This document shows, one piece after another, positions 1 through 8,854 of a stretch of DNA of 64,000 nt. The notes under the pieces are model-generated. The model was not told the DNA's origin. It ran no database searches and was given only the letters and a program-made list of their open reading frames with translations. Origin of the DNA: Acinetobacter sichuanensis (GTDB lineage: Bacteria > Pseudomonadota > Gammaproteobacteria > Pseudomonadales > Moraxellaceae); the NCBI RefSeq assembly GCF_003024515.2, contig NZ_PYIX02000002.1:186001-250000 (forward strand). The letters run 5' to 3'. Both the position numbers and the translations under genes were made by a program. Position 1 is the first letter of the stretch; each line of letters begins with the position of its first letter.

Positions 1-725
1 TAGATTTCACTCCAAGTTCAGCACCTACTATCGAAGTAGCACAACCGACTGAAGCATCTACAGAAGTTGCTGATTTAGACTTTACACTTGCACCAGTAGA
101 AAAAAAGGACAGTGCAGAACAATCAACTGCTCATGAAGCATTAGATTTTTCATTTGGATTAGATACCACTACACCAAGCACACCTGAACCTGTTACTGAA
201 AATACGGTAACAACAGATAGCGCTCCACTTGAGTTTAGTTTTGATCTTAGCCCACAAACAACACCTACACCTGTAGCAGAAGCTAGTCCTCAAACTCCAG
301 ACCATTCACCAACAGAAATGCTGACTGAATTCAAAATGGATTTTGATGCACCCACTCAAGAAGCACCAAGTGTTGAAGCAAGCTCGCCAACGCTTGAGTT
401 TAAATTAGATAATACTGATCTTGAAGATAAACCTAATTTTAGTTTTGATGCAGCAGAACCAAGTCCTGTGGAATTGGCACCACAAACCATCGAAACATTA
501 CATACAACAGATACACTTTCTTTCAGTACAGATGATCCTTTAACACAAGCATTTCCTAAGTTATTAGAAGTCAATGAACTTGCTTTAAATTTAGATCTTG
601 CAGAACAATATATCGATCTGGGTGCATATGCTTCAGCACGTGAGATTCTTAGCCAAAATGCTGACCAGTTTTCACCTGCACAACGTGAACAATCACAAAG
701 TTTACTTAACCGCATAGCATCTTAA
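1..725 (+). CDS. fimV: FimV, C-terminal part (gene continues left of the window)
   Basis: The frame is open from base 3 to the TAA at 723-725, so this is the 3' end of a larger gene. The visible part (about 240 residues) is acidic and rich in Thr, Pro, Ala and Glu. It carries a short degenerate motif of the type (D/L)-(E/D)-F-(S/T/K)-(F/L) several times, for example LDFSFGLD and LEFSFDLS. The last ~50 residues (from [17 protein letters not shown]) match the TPR-like FimV C-terminal domain, in which Leu-Asp-Leu-Ala, Tyr-Ile-Asp and Ala-Arg-Glu-Ile-Leu recur. FimV is an inner-membrane, LysM-bearing polar scaffold needed for type IV pilus function and twitching in Pseudomonas. The LysM and membrane part lies outside the window. 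The genomic order fimV-asparaginase-truA supports the call. Confidence 0.85.
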   Translation, partial: DFTPSSAPTIEVAQPTEASTEVADLDFTLAPVEKKDSAEQSTAHEALDFSFGLDTTTPSTPEPVTENTVTTDSAPLEFSFDLSPQTTPTPVAEASPQTPDHSPTEMLTEFKMDFDAPTQEAPSVEASSPTLEFKLDNTDLEDKPNFSFDAAEPSPVELAPQTIETLHTTDTLSFSTDDPLTQAFPKLLEVNELALNLDLAEQYIDLGAYASAREILSQNADQFSPAQREQSQSLLNRIAS

Positions 726-743
726 AATTATTCGTTTTAAGAT

Positions 744-772
744 AAAGCAGTCATTTATGGCTGCTTTTTTAT
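744..772 (+). terminator. Rho-independent terminator after fimV
   Basis: AGCAGTCA (746-753) pairs with TGGCTGCT (758-765) with one G-T pair and a TTTA loop, followed by a run of T. It begins about 20 bases after the fimV stop and ends shortly before the next gene. Confidence 0.8.
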
Positions 773-788
773 TGTGAACTAGAGAATC

Positions 789-1775
789 ATGAACACAAAA
801 ATTGCTTTGATTTATATGGGCGGAACCTTTGGATGCGTTGGTGAACCTTTAGCACCTATGCCAGAGGTGGAGTTTATCCCCAAACTACAACACATTCTGC
901 CACCACAACTTAAAATTGAATGTTTTAAAGCACCCAATATTAAAGACAGCAGTGCCTGCACTGCTGTTGACTGGTTGAAGCTCATTCAACAAATTCAAAC
1001 GCTACAACTGCAAAATTTCCAACATTTCGTTGTTATTCATGGTACAGATACCCTCAGTTATGCTGCTGCAACCTTGTCACATTTTTTAGGAGAATCTTGT
1101 CATGTGGTTATGACGGGTAGTCAGTATCCTCTTCTAAATATTCAAGGTGACGATACACGTGAATTTACTGATGCTGTCGACAACTTAAATACAGCACTTG
1201 AAGCTGTCAGCAAACTACCTGTCGGTGTCTATTTGGCTTTTTACCATCAAGTCGTACATGCCAGAACAGCACTCAAAGCCCACAGTACTGCACTTGATGC
1301 ATTTCGTGGCTCTAAAGCCGATCAAGATATTCAAATGTTGCATTCTGTGATCAATGTCCAACTCAAACATATTGAAAAAGCACAGCATTTAAATATTGTG
1401 AATTGGATGATGGTTCCCACAGAACTTGCTCAATTCAATCAAAATCTGCAATCGCTGATTTCAAATGCACCGCATTTTTTAATTTTACAAGCGTATGGTG
1501 TAGGCAACCTTGCTGTAAATGCCTCAATCATTCAAAGCTTCAAAGCATTACAACAACAAGGCTGTCAAATTGTGCTTTCGACCCAAGTCCCACTGGGCGG
1601 AATGGATCAACGCTATGCCATCAGCCAATGGATCAAAGAATCTAAAGTTTTAATCAGTGATGCACTCAGCCAAGCCGATCTTTATGCCAAAATTCTAAAA
1701 ATTTATTTACAATATCCAACTCCAGACCAGTGGCATACACATTGGTATGATCATTTTAATCATTCACCTGAATAG
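789..1775 (+). CDS. L-asparaginase, cytosolic (type I-like)
   Basis: A 328-residue asparaginase/glutaminase-family protein that would hydrolyse L-asparagine to aspartate and ammonia. The N-terminal catalytic threonine motif is present as MGGTFG, with Thr13 as the expected nucleophile. The second signature HGTDT lies at 84-88, followed by the family pattern YAAATLSHF. There is no signal peptide, which fits a cytosolic type I enzyme rather than the periplasmic AnsB type. Its stop lies eight bases before truA, so the two are probably co-transcribed. The N-terminal motif differs slightly from the textbook TGGTIA, so substrate preference (Asn, Gln or another amide) cannot be read from sequence alone. 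Confidence 0.85.
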   Translation: MNTKIALIYMGGTFGCVGEPLAPMPEVEFIPKLQHILPPQLKIECFKAPNIKDSSACTAVDWLKLIQQIQTLQLQNFQHFVVIHGTDTLSYAAATLSHFLGESCHVVMTGSQYPLLNIQGDDTREFTDAVDNLNTALEAVSKLPVGVYLAFYHQVVHARTALKAHSTALDAFRGSKADQDIQMLHSVINVQLKHIEKAQHLNIVNWMMVPTELAQFNQNLQSLISNAPHFLILQAYGVGNLAVNASIIQSFKALQQQGCQIVLSTQVPLGGMDQRYAISQWIKESKVLISDALSQADLYAKILKIYLQYPTPDQWHTHWYDHFNHSPE

Positions 1776-1783
1776 GGGTATTT

Positions 1784-2581
1784 ATGCAACGCTTTGCAAT
1801 TGGTATTGAGTTTTGTGGCATTCGATATAAAGGTTGGCAAACTCAACAGCCTGGCGTACGCAGTATTCAGGAAACAATGGAAAAAGTGCTGAGCACCATT
1901 GCAGATGAAAAGATCATTTTGCATGGCGCAGGTCGTACTGATGCAGGCGTGCATGCGACCAATATGGTCGCGCATTTTGATACCAACGCAATTCGCCCGA
2001 TGCGTGGTTGGTTGATGGGTGCAAATAGCCAACTGCCTAAAGATATTTCGATCCAATGGATCAAAGAAATGGATCATGACTTCCATGCACGTTTTAAAGC
2101 GCAAGCACGTCGTTATCGCTATGTGGTGTATCAATCAGCGAACCGACCTGCACTCTTGCATAAACAAGTCACTCACGCCTTTTATCCACTGGATGTCGAT
2201 AAAATGATTGAGGCTGCGAAAAAGTTCGAAGGTACACATAACTTTGAAAGCTTCCGTGCAGCAGCATGCCAATCTAATCAACCTGTACGCCATGTCAGAC
2301 ATTGTCGTTTGATTCGTCATGGTAACTATCTTGTTTTAGACATTAAAGCAGATGGTTTCTTGCATCACATGGTTCGTAATATTATGGGTTGCCTGTTAGA
2401 AGTTGGTAAAGGCATGTATGAAATCGACCATATTGATGAAATATTTGCTGCTGAAGATCGTAAAGCCGCAGGAATTACAGCACCACCTGATGGCTTATAT
2501 TTCATTCATGCCGATTATCCTGAGCAATTTGAACTTCCTCAAATGCCTTTAGGACCACATTGGCTTAATATGCCTGAGTAA
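1784..2581 (+). CDS. truA: tRNA pseudouridine(38-40) synthase TruA
   Basis: A 265-residue protein that isomerises uridines 38-40 in the anticodon arm of many tRNAs. The catalytic motif GRTDAGVHA is intact, with Asp53 as the nucleophile. The C-terminal half has the conserved FLHHMVRNIMG segment that helps shape the active site. Length agrees with the family (about 260-270). A GGGG-containing ribosome site precedes the ATG just after the asparaginase stop, so the gene reads as the second in a short operon. Truncation or frameshift is not seen. Confidence 0.96.
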   Translation: MQRFAIGIEFCGIRYKGWQTQQPGVRSIQETMEKVLSTIADEKIILHGAGRTDAGVHATNMVAHFDTNAIRPMRGWLMGANSQLPKDISIQWIKEMDHDFHARFKAQARRYRYVVYQSANRPALLHKQVTHAFYPLDVDKMIEAAKKFEGTHNFESFRAAACQSNQPVRHVRHCRLIRHGNYLVLDIKADGFLHHMVRNIMGCLLEVGKGMYEIDHIDEIFAAEDRKAAGITAPPDGLYFIHADYPEQFELPQMPLGPHWLNMPE

Positions 2582-2595
2582 TATCACGAACCGTT

Positions 2596-2649
2596 TTTAA
2601 TCCTCCTTACTTAGAAAGTCTGTTTTTTATCTTTTAAAGGAGGATTAAA
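2596..2649. terminator. Perfect 13-bp inverted repeat between convergent genes
   Basis: TTTAATCCTCCTT (2596-2608) and AAGGAGGATTAAA (2637-2649) are perfect complements with a 28-base loop, lying between the 3' ends of truA and the SMI1/KNR4 gene. A stem this long probably ends transcription or protects both 3' ends, although no strong T run follows. Note that the arms contain anti-Shine-Dalgarno/Shine-Dalgarno sequence. Confidence 0.5.
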
Positions 2650-2679
2650 TCAACATCATTTTACAATAATATTTTCGAT

Positions 2680-3300
2680 TCACTTCACTGCCGTCTCATG
2701 TAAAGACTGATCTAACCAACGCTCATACCAGTTTAAAAAAGTGATGCGTTCACGATTCCCCAATTCTTGTGAAGGATAAATTCCGCCATCATTGGCACGA
2801 TCATCTGTCCATATATGACCATACTCTGCCCCATTCACCACAAGATTTACACTTACACCGCAGCCATAATTACAAATTGCAATTACACCATCCATTTGAT
2901 GTTGATGAAATTCAAAATACTGTCGTTCAAATTCTTGTTCATCATCCTCATCACAATTGGCATTAAACGCTTCATTCCACGCTTTTTGATGTGGAAAAGG
3001 CAAATCAGGATGCAGTAACTGCGCTGAGTTCGGTCGATCTAAATCGACAAAAAGAATATGCTCAAATGGCTCAAGCCCTAAAAAAGGACCTGCACCACCA
3101 TTACCAATATTTATTAAAAATTGGACATATTCATCTGGTAAATGGATACCATATCGCTGCTCAAACTGTTGAATAAGCTCAAGTGATACAGGTGGATTTA
3201 ACTGATATTGGTGCCTTTTAGCACCGAATAAATCTAAATGAGAATCTTGGATTTTCAACTGTGCTAACTTTTGTTGAATGCGTTGTAATTGTTCATGCAT
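2680..3300 (-). CDS. SMI1/KNR4 (SUKH) family protein
   Basis: A 206-residue soluble protein with the SMI1/KNR4 fold signature. A helix (LELIQQFEQRYG) is followed by LPDEY (54-58), a hydrophobic stretch FLINIGNGGAGPF, and later the Asp/Glu-rich EDDEQEFERQ segment. Bacterial SUKH proteins often act as immunity proteins against polymorphic toxins, but many stand alone with unknown function. No toxin, VgrG, Rhs or contact-dependent inhibition gene lies beside this one, so no immunity role can be claimed. The start ATG at 3300 has only a weak GAG upstream. It converges with truA. Confidence 0.75.
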   Translation of the reverse strand: MHEQLQRIQQKLAQLKIQDSHLDLFGAKRHQYQLNPPVSLELIQQFEQRYGIHLPDEYVQFLINIGNGGAGPFLGLEPFEHILFVDLDRPNSAQLLHPDLPFPHQKAWNEAFNANCDEDDEQEFERQYFEFHQHQMDGVIAICNYGCGVSVNLVVNGAEYGHIWTDDRANDGGIYPSQELGNRERITFLNWYERWLDQSLHETAVK

Positions 3301-3348
3301 TTCTTATTCTCAAAAAATAATCAATTTATAATGATCTAGATACAATTA

Positions 3349-3380
3349 AAAAGCCTCGAATTTTACAACTCGAAGCTTTT
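3349..3380 (-). terminator. Rho-independent terminator after the AraC-family gene
   Basis: Read on the minus strand, AGCTTCG pairs with CGAGGCT (one G-U pair) around an AT-rich loop and is followed by TTTTT. It lies about 20 bases beyond the stop of the AraC-family gene. Confidence 0.7.
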
Positions 3381-3402
3381 GCTCACTGAAATTTAGAAGA
3401 TA

Positions 3403-4413
3403 TTAACGCTGCTTACGCTTTCTATATTCTACTGGTGTTTCATTGGTCCAACGTTTAAATGCACGATAGAACGTACTCGGTTCAGAAAAACCTGTTAAAT
3501 AAACAATTCTCTCAACGCTTTCAGTGGTATTTGCCAAAAGTTTCTTCGCCAAACGACAACGATAATCTGACAAGATTTGCTGAAAACTGGTATTCGCTTC
3601 AGAAAGCTGTGTACGCAAACGACGGGGTGTAATATTTAACTGTGCGGCAACCGTTTCTAGTGTTGTTTCACCACTTTCTAAAGTTGAACCAATCGCACGG
3701 CGTACTTCACCAACCAAATCATAACGAGCCAACTCTTGGAGTTTTTCAATGGCTAGCTGTTCATGTAACTGCAACAGTTCAGGTTCAGCTTGCCACAATG
3801 GATACTCCAAAATGGACGGATCGAAATACAAACGCGTTTCTTTTTGCCCTAAACTCACTGGACAGCCATATACCCGAAAGTATTCATCATCTGGCGCACC
3901 TTGAGCAAAGTTAAAATCAATATAGATCGGCTCAAAGCGCCCTTCTGTAATAAATTTAAAAAAGCGTAAAATGCCTGAAATCGCACATTCAGAAAAATGA
4001 CGATTGACAATATTTTCACCCCATGGCTGTTCACCATTGGTGAGATAACAACGCCCCTCATCATCAATGATGAGTTTGGCATGAAATGCATCACTAATTA
4101 AACGCTGATAAGCCAACGCTCGTTTTAACCCTTCACCAAAGTTTTCACTAGAAATAAAGAGATGTTCAATGACTTGCCCACGATAAAGTGGTAAGTGCTC
4201 ACCTAAGTGTAGACCAATATCGGGATCACGACTGACTTCCTCTGCTGCAATCCAAAAAGCATATTGCGCACTTAAAGGTGTACGTGCATTTTGATCGATT
4301 TGATTTAATGCCACACCTGCTTTTGATAATAGTTCTTCAGTTGGCAATCCCGCACGACGAATCGCTTGATAGCCTAATCGCAAAACAACCGAAGCATCAG
4401 TTAGCTGACTCAC
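3403..4413 (-). CDS. AraC-family regulator with arabinose-binding-like N-terminus
   Basis: A 336-residue transcription regulator. The N-terminal ~220 residues resemble the ligand-binding domain of the OruR/ArgR-like AraC subgroup (LPLYRGQVIEHLFISSENFGEG region). The C-terminal ~100 residues hold two helix-turn-helix units: one around VAAQLNITPRRLRTQLSE and one around IVYLTGFSEPSTFYRAFKRW, the usual AraC signature. Translation starts at a GTG, chosen because AAGGAAGG lies seven bases upstream and no in-frame ATG has a comparable site. The neighbours are infA (divergent) and a SUKH gene, so the sequence does not show the target operon or the ligand. Confidence 0.85.
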   Translation of the reverse strand: MSQLTDASVVLRLGYQAIRRAGLPTEELLSKAGVALNQIDQNARTPLSAQYAFWIAAEEVSRDPDIGLHLGEHLPLYRGQVIEHLFISSENFGEGLKRALAYQRLISDAFHAKLIIDDEGRCYLTNGEQPWGENIVNRHFSECAISGILRFFKFITEGRFEPIYIDFNFAQGAPDDEYFRVYGCPVSLGQKETRLYFDPSILEYPLWQAEPELLQLHEQLAIEKLQELARYDLVGEVRRAIGSTLESGETTLETVAAQLNITPRRLRTQLSEANTSFQQILSDYRCRLAKKLLANTTESVERIVYLTGFSEPSTFYRAFKRWTNETPVEYRKRKQR

Positions 4414-4580
4414 GCAGTGCCCTTCCTTGTATCTTATTCATTTATACTTAAAAACATCGTTTTTAGATTACAGTCGATTGACCAAACTGACAACATGTAT
4501 AAGCAACTTTTTGTTGAAAAAATTTATTTCTTTGTTCGCCTATTTTGACTACATTTGCAATGCTATCTCCTGACTACATC

Positions 4581-4609
4581 TTGTTTTTTTCTAAAATTCT
4601 GCCTATAAT
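4581..4609 (+). promoter_or_regulatory. Sigma-70 promoter of infA
   Basis: TTGTTT (4581-4586), a 17-base spacer and a perfect TATAAT (4604-4609) lie 34 bases upstream of the infA start. Spacing and the -10 box are near ideal for a strongly expressed gene. Confidence 0.75.
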
Positions 4610-4642
4610 TTGCGCCTTTCCAATTTGATCATCAGGTAGGCT

Positions 4643-4864
4643 ATGGCCAATAAAGAGGAACTTATCGAGTTCGAAGGCGTTGTCACCGAAACGCTTCCTA
4701 ATACTATGTTCCGTGTACGTTTAGAAAACGGTCACGAAGTGATTGCACACATTTCTGGTAAAATGCGTAAACACTATATTCGTATTTTAACTGGCGACAG
4801 TGTAAAAGTGGAAATGACTCCATATGACTTAACTAAAGGTCGTATTACATATCGTGCACGCTAA
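4643..4864 (+). CDS. infA: Translation initiation factor IF-1
   Basis: A 73-residue single S1/OB-fold protein that binds the ribosomal A site during initiation together with IF-2 and IF-3. The sequence has the near-invariant IF-1 segments [21 protein letters not shown] and [21 protein letters not shown]. Length is one residue more than the common 72. It is preceded by AGGTAGG as ribosome site and by a near-consensus promoter, and is followed by its own terminator, so it is a single-gene transcript. Confidence 0.98.
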   Translation: MANKEELIEFEGVVTETLPNTMFRVRLENGHEVIAHISGKMRKHYIRILTGDSVKVEMTPYDLTKGRITYRAR

Positions 4865-4876
4865 GTTTTAGCAAGC

Positions 4877-4902
4877 AAAAAGCCACCATTGTGGCTTTTT
4901 TA
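4877..4902. terminator. Bidirectional terminator between infA and the LprI-like gene
   Basis: AAAAGCCAC (4878-4886) and GTGGCTTTTT pair around a CATT loop. The A run on one side and T run on the other let it serve both convergent genes. Confidence 0.85.
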
Positions 4903-4907
4903 ATGTT

Positions 4908-5276
4908 TTAATTCAGCGTACTATTTTTACAACCCACTGTATCACACTCACGGATTCGCTCTCTTAACCAAGCATTGCGTTCCTGTGTTTTCTCTAAATT
5001 ACAGTTCACAAAAACTGTACGCTCTGCTTCATCTGAACATTGTGCATCACGCTCTTTAATCCAAGAAACTTGAGAACGTTTTAAAATTGTTTTTTGATTC
5101 GTTGTGAGTTTACTTCTGAGTAATTGATAATTTTTATTTAACTCAGCATCTGCGCTAGCATAAATTTTATTACTACAATAAATATCGTCATAAGCATTAC
5201 GTGCATTGTCACAATTATCTGCAAATGCAAAACTTGACAGGCACATCATACCCAAACCTAGCCAAATCTTTTTCAT
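4908..5276 (-). CDS. Secreted LprI-like (DUF1311) protein
   Basis: A 122-residue exported protein. Residues 1-19 form a Sec signal peptide (MKKIW then a hydrophobic core, with a likely cut after AFA). The mature part has six cysteines (22, 34, 80, 92, 111, 116), enough for three disulfides, and the LprI-type pattern with CxxARNAYDDxYC near the start and SWIKERDAQC around residues 71-80. LprI-domain proteins of other bacteria include lysozyme inhibitors, but most are untested. AGGA sits upstream of the ATG. It converges on infA and shares its terminator. Confidence 0.75.
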   Translation of the reverse strand: MKKIWLGLGMMCLSSFAFADNCDNARNAYDDIYCSNKIYASADAELNKNYQLLRSKLTTNQKTILKRSQVSWIKERDAQCSDEAERTVFVNCNLEKTQERNAWLRERIRECDTVGCKNSTLN

Positions 5277-5429
5277 TGTCTAATCCTTATCATGTTTGAT
5301 TTTTGTTTTTCATGTTGTCTAACCAATTATCTAATTTATCAATCAAACAACACTACATCATGAAAATTTTTACTACACTCACAAGGAATGTCAATATCAA
5401 TCGTGTGTTGACCATGAGGGAGAATATTC

Positions 5430-5804
5430 ATGAAAAAAATCATGTTTTGTGTCGGGCTTTGCTATCTAGGATTGAGCTTAACAGCCTGTCAAACTGAGCT
5501 TAATCGCCCTTATGACCTCAATGCGTATTTGCATAACTTTCTTGGTCAACCTAGTCAAACTATCCAAGATAACTTGAATTTTAAAAAATTAGGCTATCAG
5601 AGCAAATCACCACAAATAACTGAATCACAAATAATTTATACTATTTATCGCCCTTTAAATATTCCAATGCCACAGGGTGATGTAGGTCTAGGCAAAGTGC
5701 AGTCTGGTGCGAGTAGTTATGATATTAATTTTCAATGTAAAATCATTTTTGAGCTAGAACAGAATATTGCAAAAGCTGTAAATTATTCAGGACGAGCATG
5801 TTAA
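5430..5804 (+). CDS. Small lipoprotein, paralogue A
   Basis: A 124-residue protein of unknown function with a lipoprotein signal: MKKIMFC, a hydrophobic core, then the lipobox LTAC with Cys20. A strong GGGAG precedes the ATG. The mature part shares a pattern with the next gene: (L/I)G-x-Q-x-KSP-x-I, then Y-T-x-x-R, then C-x-IIF-x-L and a C-terminal GRAC. The two late cysteines (FQCKIIF and the last residue) could form a disulfide. I do not recognise a characterised family. Placement beside its paralogue suggests a local duplication. Confidence 0.7.
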   Translation: MKKIMFCVGLCYLGLSLTACQTELNRPYDLNAYLHNFLGQPSQTIQDNLNFKKLGYQSKSPQITESQIIYTIYRPLNIPMPQGDVGLGKVQSGASSYDINFQCKIIFELEQNIAKAVNYSGRAC

Positions 5805-5916
5805 CTCTCTTATTCCCTTTAAAACTTGTATTTTTATTGCGAAATACAATGACTTTATTTAACTGAATAAAATTATACTTACATCTCGATAACATTTTAG
5901 ACAACTTAAATAAAAA

Positions 5917-6321
5917 ATGAGAATTCACAATACCTTATTATGCTTATTTGTTAGCACAGGATTACTCTGTGCTTGCTCAACAGTCCATCAAAAACGTAAC
6001 CAAACGTTAATGCAAAAGTTAAATACTTATCAAGGGCTGAGTGCTGAAGAAGTACAGCAGCAAATCAATTTAAAAGATATTGGTATTCAACTAAAATCAC
6101 CACCTAAAATCAATGAACAACAGCTTGTATATACTTTTGAACGTCGTGTTTATACGGCTATGTCATCTCAACTTCCTATTGCGGATGCACGAGGACGCTT
6201 TATTCCAATGCAAATGGGAGGTTCAAGTGAAACCTACGCCAACCAGATGTCCTGTCATATCATTTTCAAATTAAAACAACAACATGTCACCGCAATTCAA
6301 CTTAAAGGTCGTGCTTGTTAA
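5917..6321 (+). CDS. Small lipoprotein, paralogue B
   Basis: A 134-residue predicted lipoprotein: hydrophobic leader and lipobox LCAC with Cys20. It aligns with the preceding gene over most of its length (KDIGIQLKSPPKI, LVYTFERR, CHIIFKLKQ and terminal KGRAC) but has about ten extra residues in the middle (ADARGRFIPMQMGG region). No clear Shine-Dalgarno precedes the ATG, so expression may depend on the upstream gene 113 bases away, or the start may be weak. Function unknown. Both copies are likely outer-membrane-anchored periplasmic proteins. Confidence 0.65.
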   Translation: MRIHNTLLCLFVSTGLLCACSTVHQKRNQTLMQKLNTYQGLSAEEVQQQINLKDIGIQLKSPPKINEQQLVYTFERRVYTAMSSQLPIADARGRFIPMQMGGSSETYANQMSCHIIFKLKQQHVTAIQLKGRAC

Positions 6322-6345
6322 CTTCCCTTTTCCCATTAAATAGGC

Positions 6346-6373
6346 ATAAAAAACGCAGCCTAAGCTGCGTTTA
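6346..6373 (-). terminator. Terminator after leuB
   Basis: ACGCAGC (6353-6359) and GCTGCGT (6364-6370) form a stem with a four-base loop. Read on the minus strand it is followed by TTTTTT. It lies about 20 bases past the leuB stop. Confidence 0.85.
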
Positions 6374-6394
6374 CATGACATCTAAAATAAAATA

Positions 6395-7474
6395 TTAAGC
6401 GAGTGCTGCAACAACTGCATCACCCATTTCAATTGTACCGACTTTATTCATGCCTTCTGACATGATATCCCCTGTACGTAAACCTTGATCTAATACATTA
6501 CCTACTGCATCTTCAATGGCTTTAGCAGCAGTTTCTTCACGGAAAGTATAGCGCAGCATCATTGCAACAGACAAAATGGTTGCAAGTGGATTCGCCACGT
6601 TTTGACCTGCGATATCTGGCGCCGAACCATGACATGGCTCATACATCCCTTTACCATTTTCATCCAAAGATGCTGATGGCAACATACCGATTGAACCCGT
6701 TAACATTGCAGCTTCGTCAGATAAAATATCACCAAACAAATTACCCGTTACAATAACATCAAACTGTTTTGGCGCACGTACCAACTGCATTGCAGCATTG
6801 TCGACATACATATGTGACAAGTTAATTTCTAGATATTGTTCTTCTTTTAAAGCAGTTACAGTTTGCTTCCAAAGCTCAGTGACTTCTAAAACATTGGCTT
6901 TATCGACTGAACAAACTTTACCACCACGTAAACTTGCCATTTCAAATGCAACTTTAGCAATACGTTTAATTTCAGATTCTGCATAAACGTCAGTGTTATA
7001 ACCTTGCTTTTCGCCATTTTCTAACTCACGAATACCACGTGGTTGACCAAAGTAAATACCACCAGTTAACTCACGAACAATGAGAATGTCTAAACCAGAA
7101 ACAATTTCAGGCTTTAGACTTGAAGCATCAGCAAGTTGTGGGTAAAGAATCGCAGGACGTAAATTTGCAAATAAATTCAATTCACTGCGGATTTTTAATA
7201 AGCCACGTTCAGGACGGATTGAACGCTCAATCGTATCCCATTTTGGACCACCAACTGCACCTAACAAAATTGCATCGGCTTTTTTTGCTTGCTCAGCAGT
7301 CACAGCAGGATATGGTTCGCCATGTGCATCAATGGCTGAACCACCTAGCAAACCATGTTCCCAAGTTAAACCTAAATTAAATTTTTCATTGACATGATTT
7401 AAGACTTTTTCTGCAGCAGCAACAATTTCAGGACCAATCCCATCACCAGCCAAGATCAAAATTTGTTTAGACAT
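6395..7474 (-). CDS. leuB: 3-isopropylmalate dehydrogenase
   Basis: A 359-residue NAD-dependent beta-decarboxylating dehydrogenase that converts 3-isopropylmalate to 2-oxoisocaproate in leucine synthesis. It has the N-terminal [12 protein letters not shown] strand-loop, the substrate arginines in the [11 protein letters not shown] region, the catalytic Tyr in ELTGGIYFG, the metal-binding [11 protein letters not shown], and the NAD-binding [15 protein letters not shown] place the start at the MSKQ methionine because TGGA lies eight bases upstream; an in-frame ATG four codons earlier has no ribosome site. It is the last gene of the leuC-leuD-lipoprotein-leuB run on the minus strand. Confidence 0.97.
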   Translation of the reverse strand: MSKQILILAGDGIGPEIVAAAEKVLNHVNEKFNLGLTWEHGLLGGSAIDAHGEPYPAVTAEQAKKADAILLGAVGGPKWDTIERSIRPERGLLKIRSELNLFANLRPAILYPQLADASSLKPEIVSGLDILIVRELTGGIYFGQPRGIRELENGEKQGYNTDVYAESEIKRIAKVAFEMASLRGGKVCSVDKANVLEVTELWKQTVTALKEEQYLEINLSHMYVDNAAMQLVRAPKQFDVIVTGNLFGDILSDEAAMLTGSIGMLPSASLDENGKGMYEPCHGSAPDIAGQNVANPLATILSVAMMLRYTFREETAAKAIEDAVGNVLDQGLRTGDIMSEGMNKVGTIEMGDAVVAALA

Positions 7475-7519
7475 TTGTGTTTCCATTTATATTGTTGGCA
7501 GCCATACTGCCAAGTAAGT

Positions 7520-8083
7520 TTAAATTTTTTGCTCTATATATTCGCTTAAACCAGTTTCTGCATTATAGGGGCGACAAAAACGACGAATCACTTTTTGCCC
7601 TTGCAACATGTCCACACATAAAGGTGACGGAGCTGAAACATTCAACAAACTCCCTGAGCTTTCTGATCGTTTTCGATACATTTTAAAGGTGTAATGCTGA
7701 TTTGCTTTAAAACGATGAATAACATGGAAAACTTCTGCATGTTGTTGAGATATAGGATAAAAACGAATTACCAATTCATATTGGTTTGCAGGTACTGTCA
7801 AATAAAGTGAAGTTTTTTTACTCTCTTTTTTTGACAATTTTAAATAACCTTGTTTAATCGCAGCAGGATTAATACGATGTGTATCCGCATCAATTAATAC
7901 CATATTACCAAGACGACCAAACTCACAACTTTCCGCTCCTGTACAATAAAGCGTGACATTATTCAGCGGATTGTGAGGCTTATTTTCCGCTGTTTTAACG
8001 CGCAAAATATCAGTTGTCTGACAAGCGCTGAGTGCTAAACTCAGCACACCTATCATGATGCGATAATCAAAGACCTTAATCAT
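7520..8083 (-). CDS. Putative lipoprotein inserted in the leu gene run
   Basis: A 187-residue protein of unknown function with a lipoprotein leader: hydrophobic residues 9-18 and lipobox LSAC with Cys21, followed by QTTD. The mature domain begins with a TLYCTGAESCEFGRLG segment (two cysteines) and continues as a beta-rich domain ending in LCVDMLQGQKVIRRFCRPY, with another cysteine pair. It lies on the same strand between leuD and leuB with short gaps (92 and 45 bases), so it is probably co-transcribed with leucine genes, although nothing in it suggests leucine metabolism. GGA sits 11 bases upstream of the ATG. Confidence 0.65.
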   Translation of the reverse strand: MIKVFDYRIMIGVLSLALSACQTTDILRVKTAENKPHNPLNNVTLYCTGAESCEFGRLGNMVLIDADTHRINPAAIKQGYLKLSKKESKKTSLYLTVPANQYELVIRFYPISQQHAEVFHVIHRFKANQHYTFKMYRKRSESSGSLLNVSAPSPLCVDMLQGQKVIRRFCRPYNAETGLSEYIEQKI

Positions 8084-8175
8084 TGTTTTGGTCCAACCCT
8101 AGTCACCTAAAACATTCATTTTTTTATGCTTCATATGTTAACAAGAGTTGAACTTTCACGCTATCTCTTATCTAA

Positions 8176-8826
8176 CTAAGCTTGAATTTCAGCAAAAACC
8201 CAAGGACGTGCTTGTTTGGTCTTTTCCTCATACGCACGAATGTCATCTTGTGCCTGTAAAGTTAAACCAATGTCATCCAAGCCATTCAATAAACAGTGCT
8301 TACGAAATGGATCAACTTCAAATTTAAATGCTTCACCGTTTGGTGTACGCACTTCTTGCGCTTCCAAATCAATGGTCAATTGATAACCTTCATTGGCAAA
8401 GCATTCTTTGAATAATTGATCAACAATTTCTTCAGACAAAATGACAGGTAACATGCCGTTTTTAAAGCTGTTATTGAAGAAAATGTCCGCATAACTTGGT
8501 GCAATCACGGTACGGAAACCATATTCTTCCAACGCCCACGGCGCATGTTCACGACTTGAACCACAACCAAAATTGGCACGTGAAATCAAGATTGAAGCCC
8601 CTTGATAACGTGGCTGATTCAAAGCAAAATCAGGATTTTTAGGACGTTTGGAAATGTCTTGCCCCAAATAGCCTTCATCTAAATAACGCAATTCATCAAA
8701 TAAGTTATCACCAAAACCTGTACGTTTGATCGACTTCAAAAACTGTTTTGGAATAATTAAATCTGTATCAACATTGGCACGGTCTAATGGTGCAACGATA
8801 CCTTGTTCAACGGTATATTTTTTCAT
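8176..8826 (-). CDS. leuD: 3-isopropylmalate dehydratase, small subunit
   Basis: A 216-residue swivel-domain subunit that pairs with LeuC to isomerise 2-isopropylmalate to 3-isopropylmalate. The family hallmarks are present: the N-terminal [20 protein letters not shown], the [15 protein letters not shown] loop that carries substrate-binding residues, and the [20 protein letters not shown] segment. Length is normal. AGGA is placed seven to eight bases before the ATG. An intergenic hairpin repeat of about 90 bases separates it from the leuC stop, so distal expression may be tuned by that element. Confidence 0.97.
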   Translation of the reverse strand: MKKYTVEQGIVAPLDRANVDTDLIIPKQFLKSIKRTGFGDNLFDELRYLDEGYLGQDISKRPKNPDFALNQPRYQGASILISRANFGCGSSREHAPWALEEYGFRTVIAPSYADIFFNNSFKNGMLPVILSEEIVDQLFKECFANEGYQLTIDLEAQEVRTPNGEAFKFEVDPFRKHCLLNGLDDIGLTLQAQDDIRAYEEKTKQARPWVFAEIQA

Positions 8827-8854
8827 TTTTAATTCCTGAAAAATATCATCACTT

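Noticed and set aside
2680..3300. SUKH protein as part of a toxin-immunity locus
   Set aside because: No toxin, secretion-effector or Rhs-type gene lies next to it in the window.
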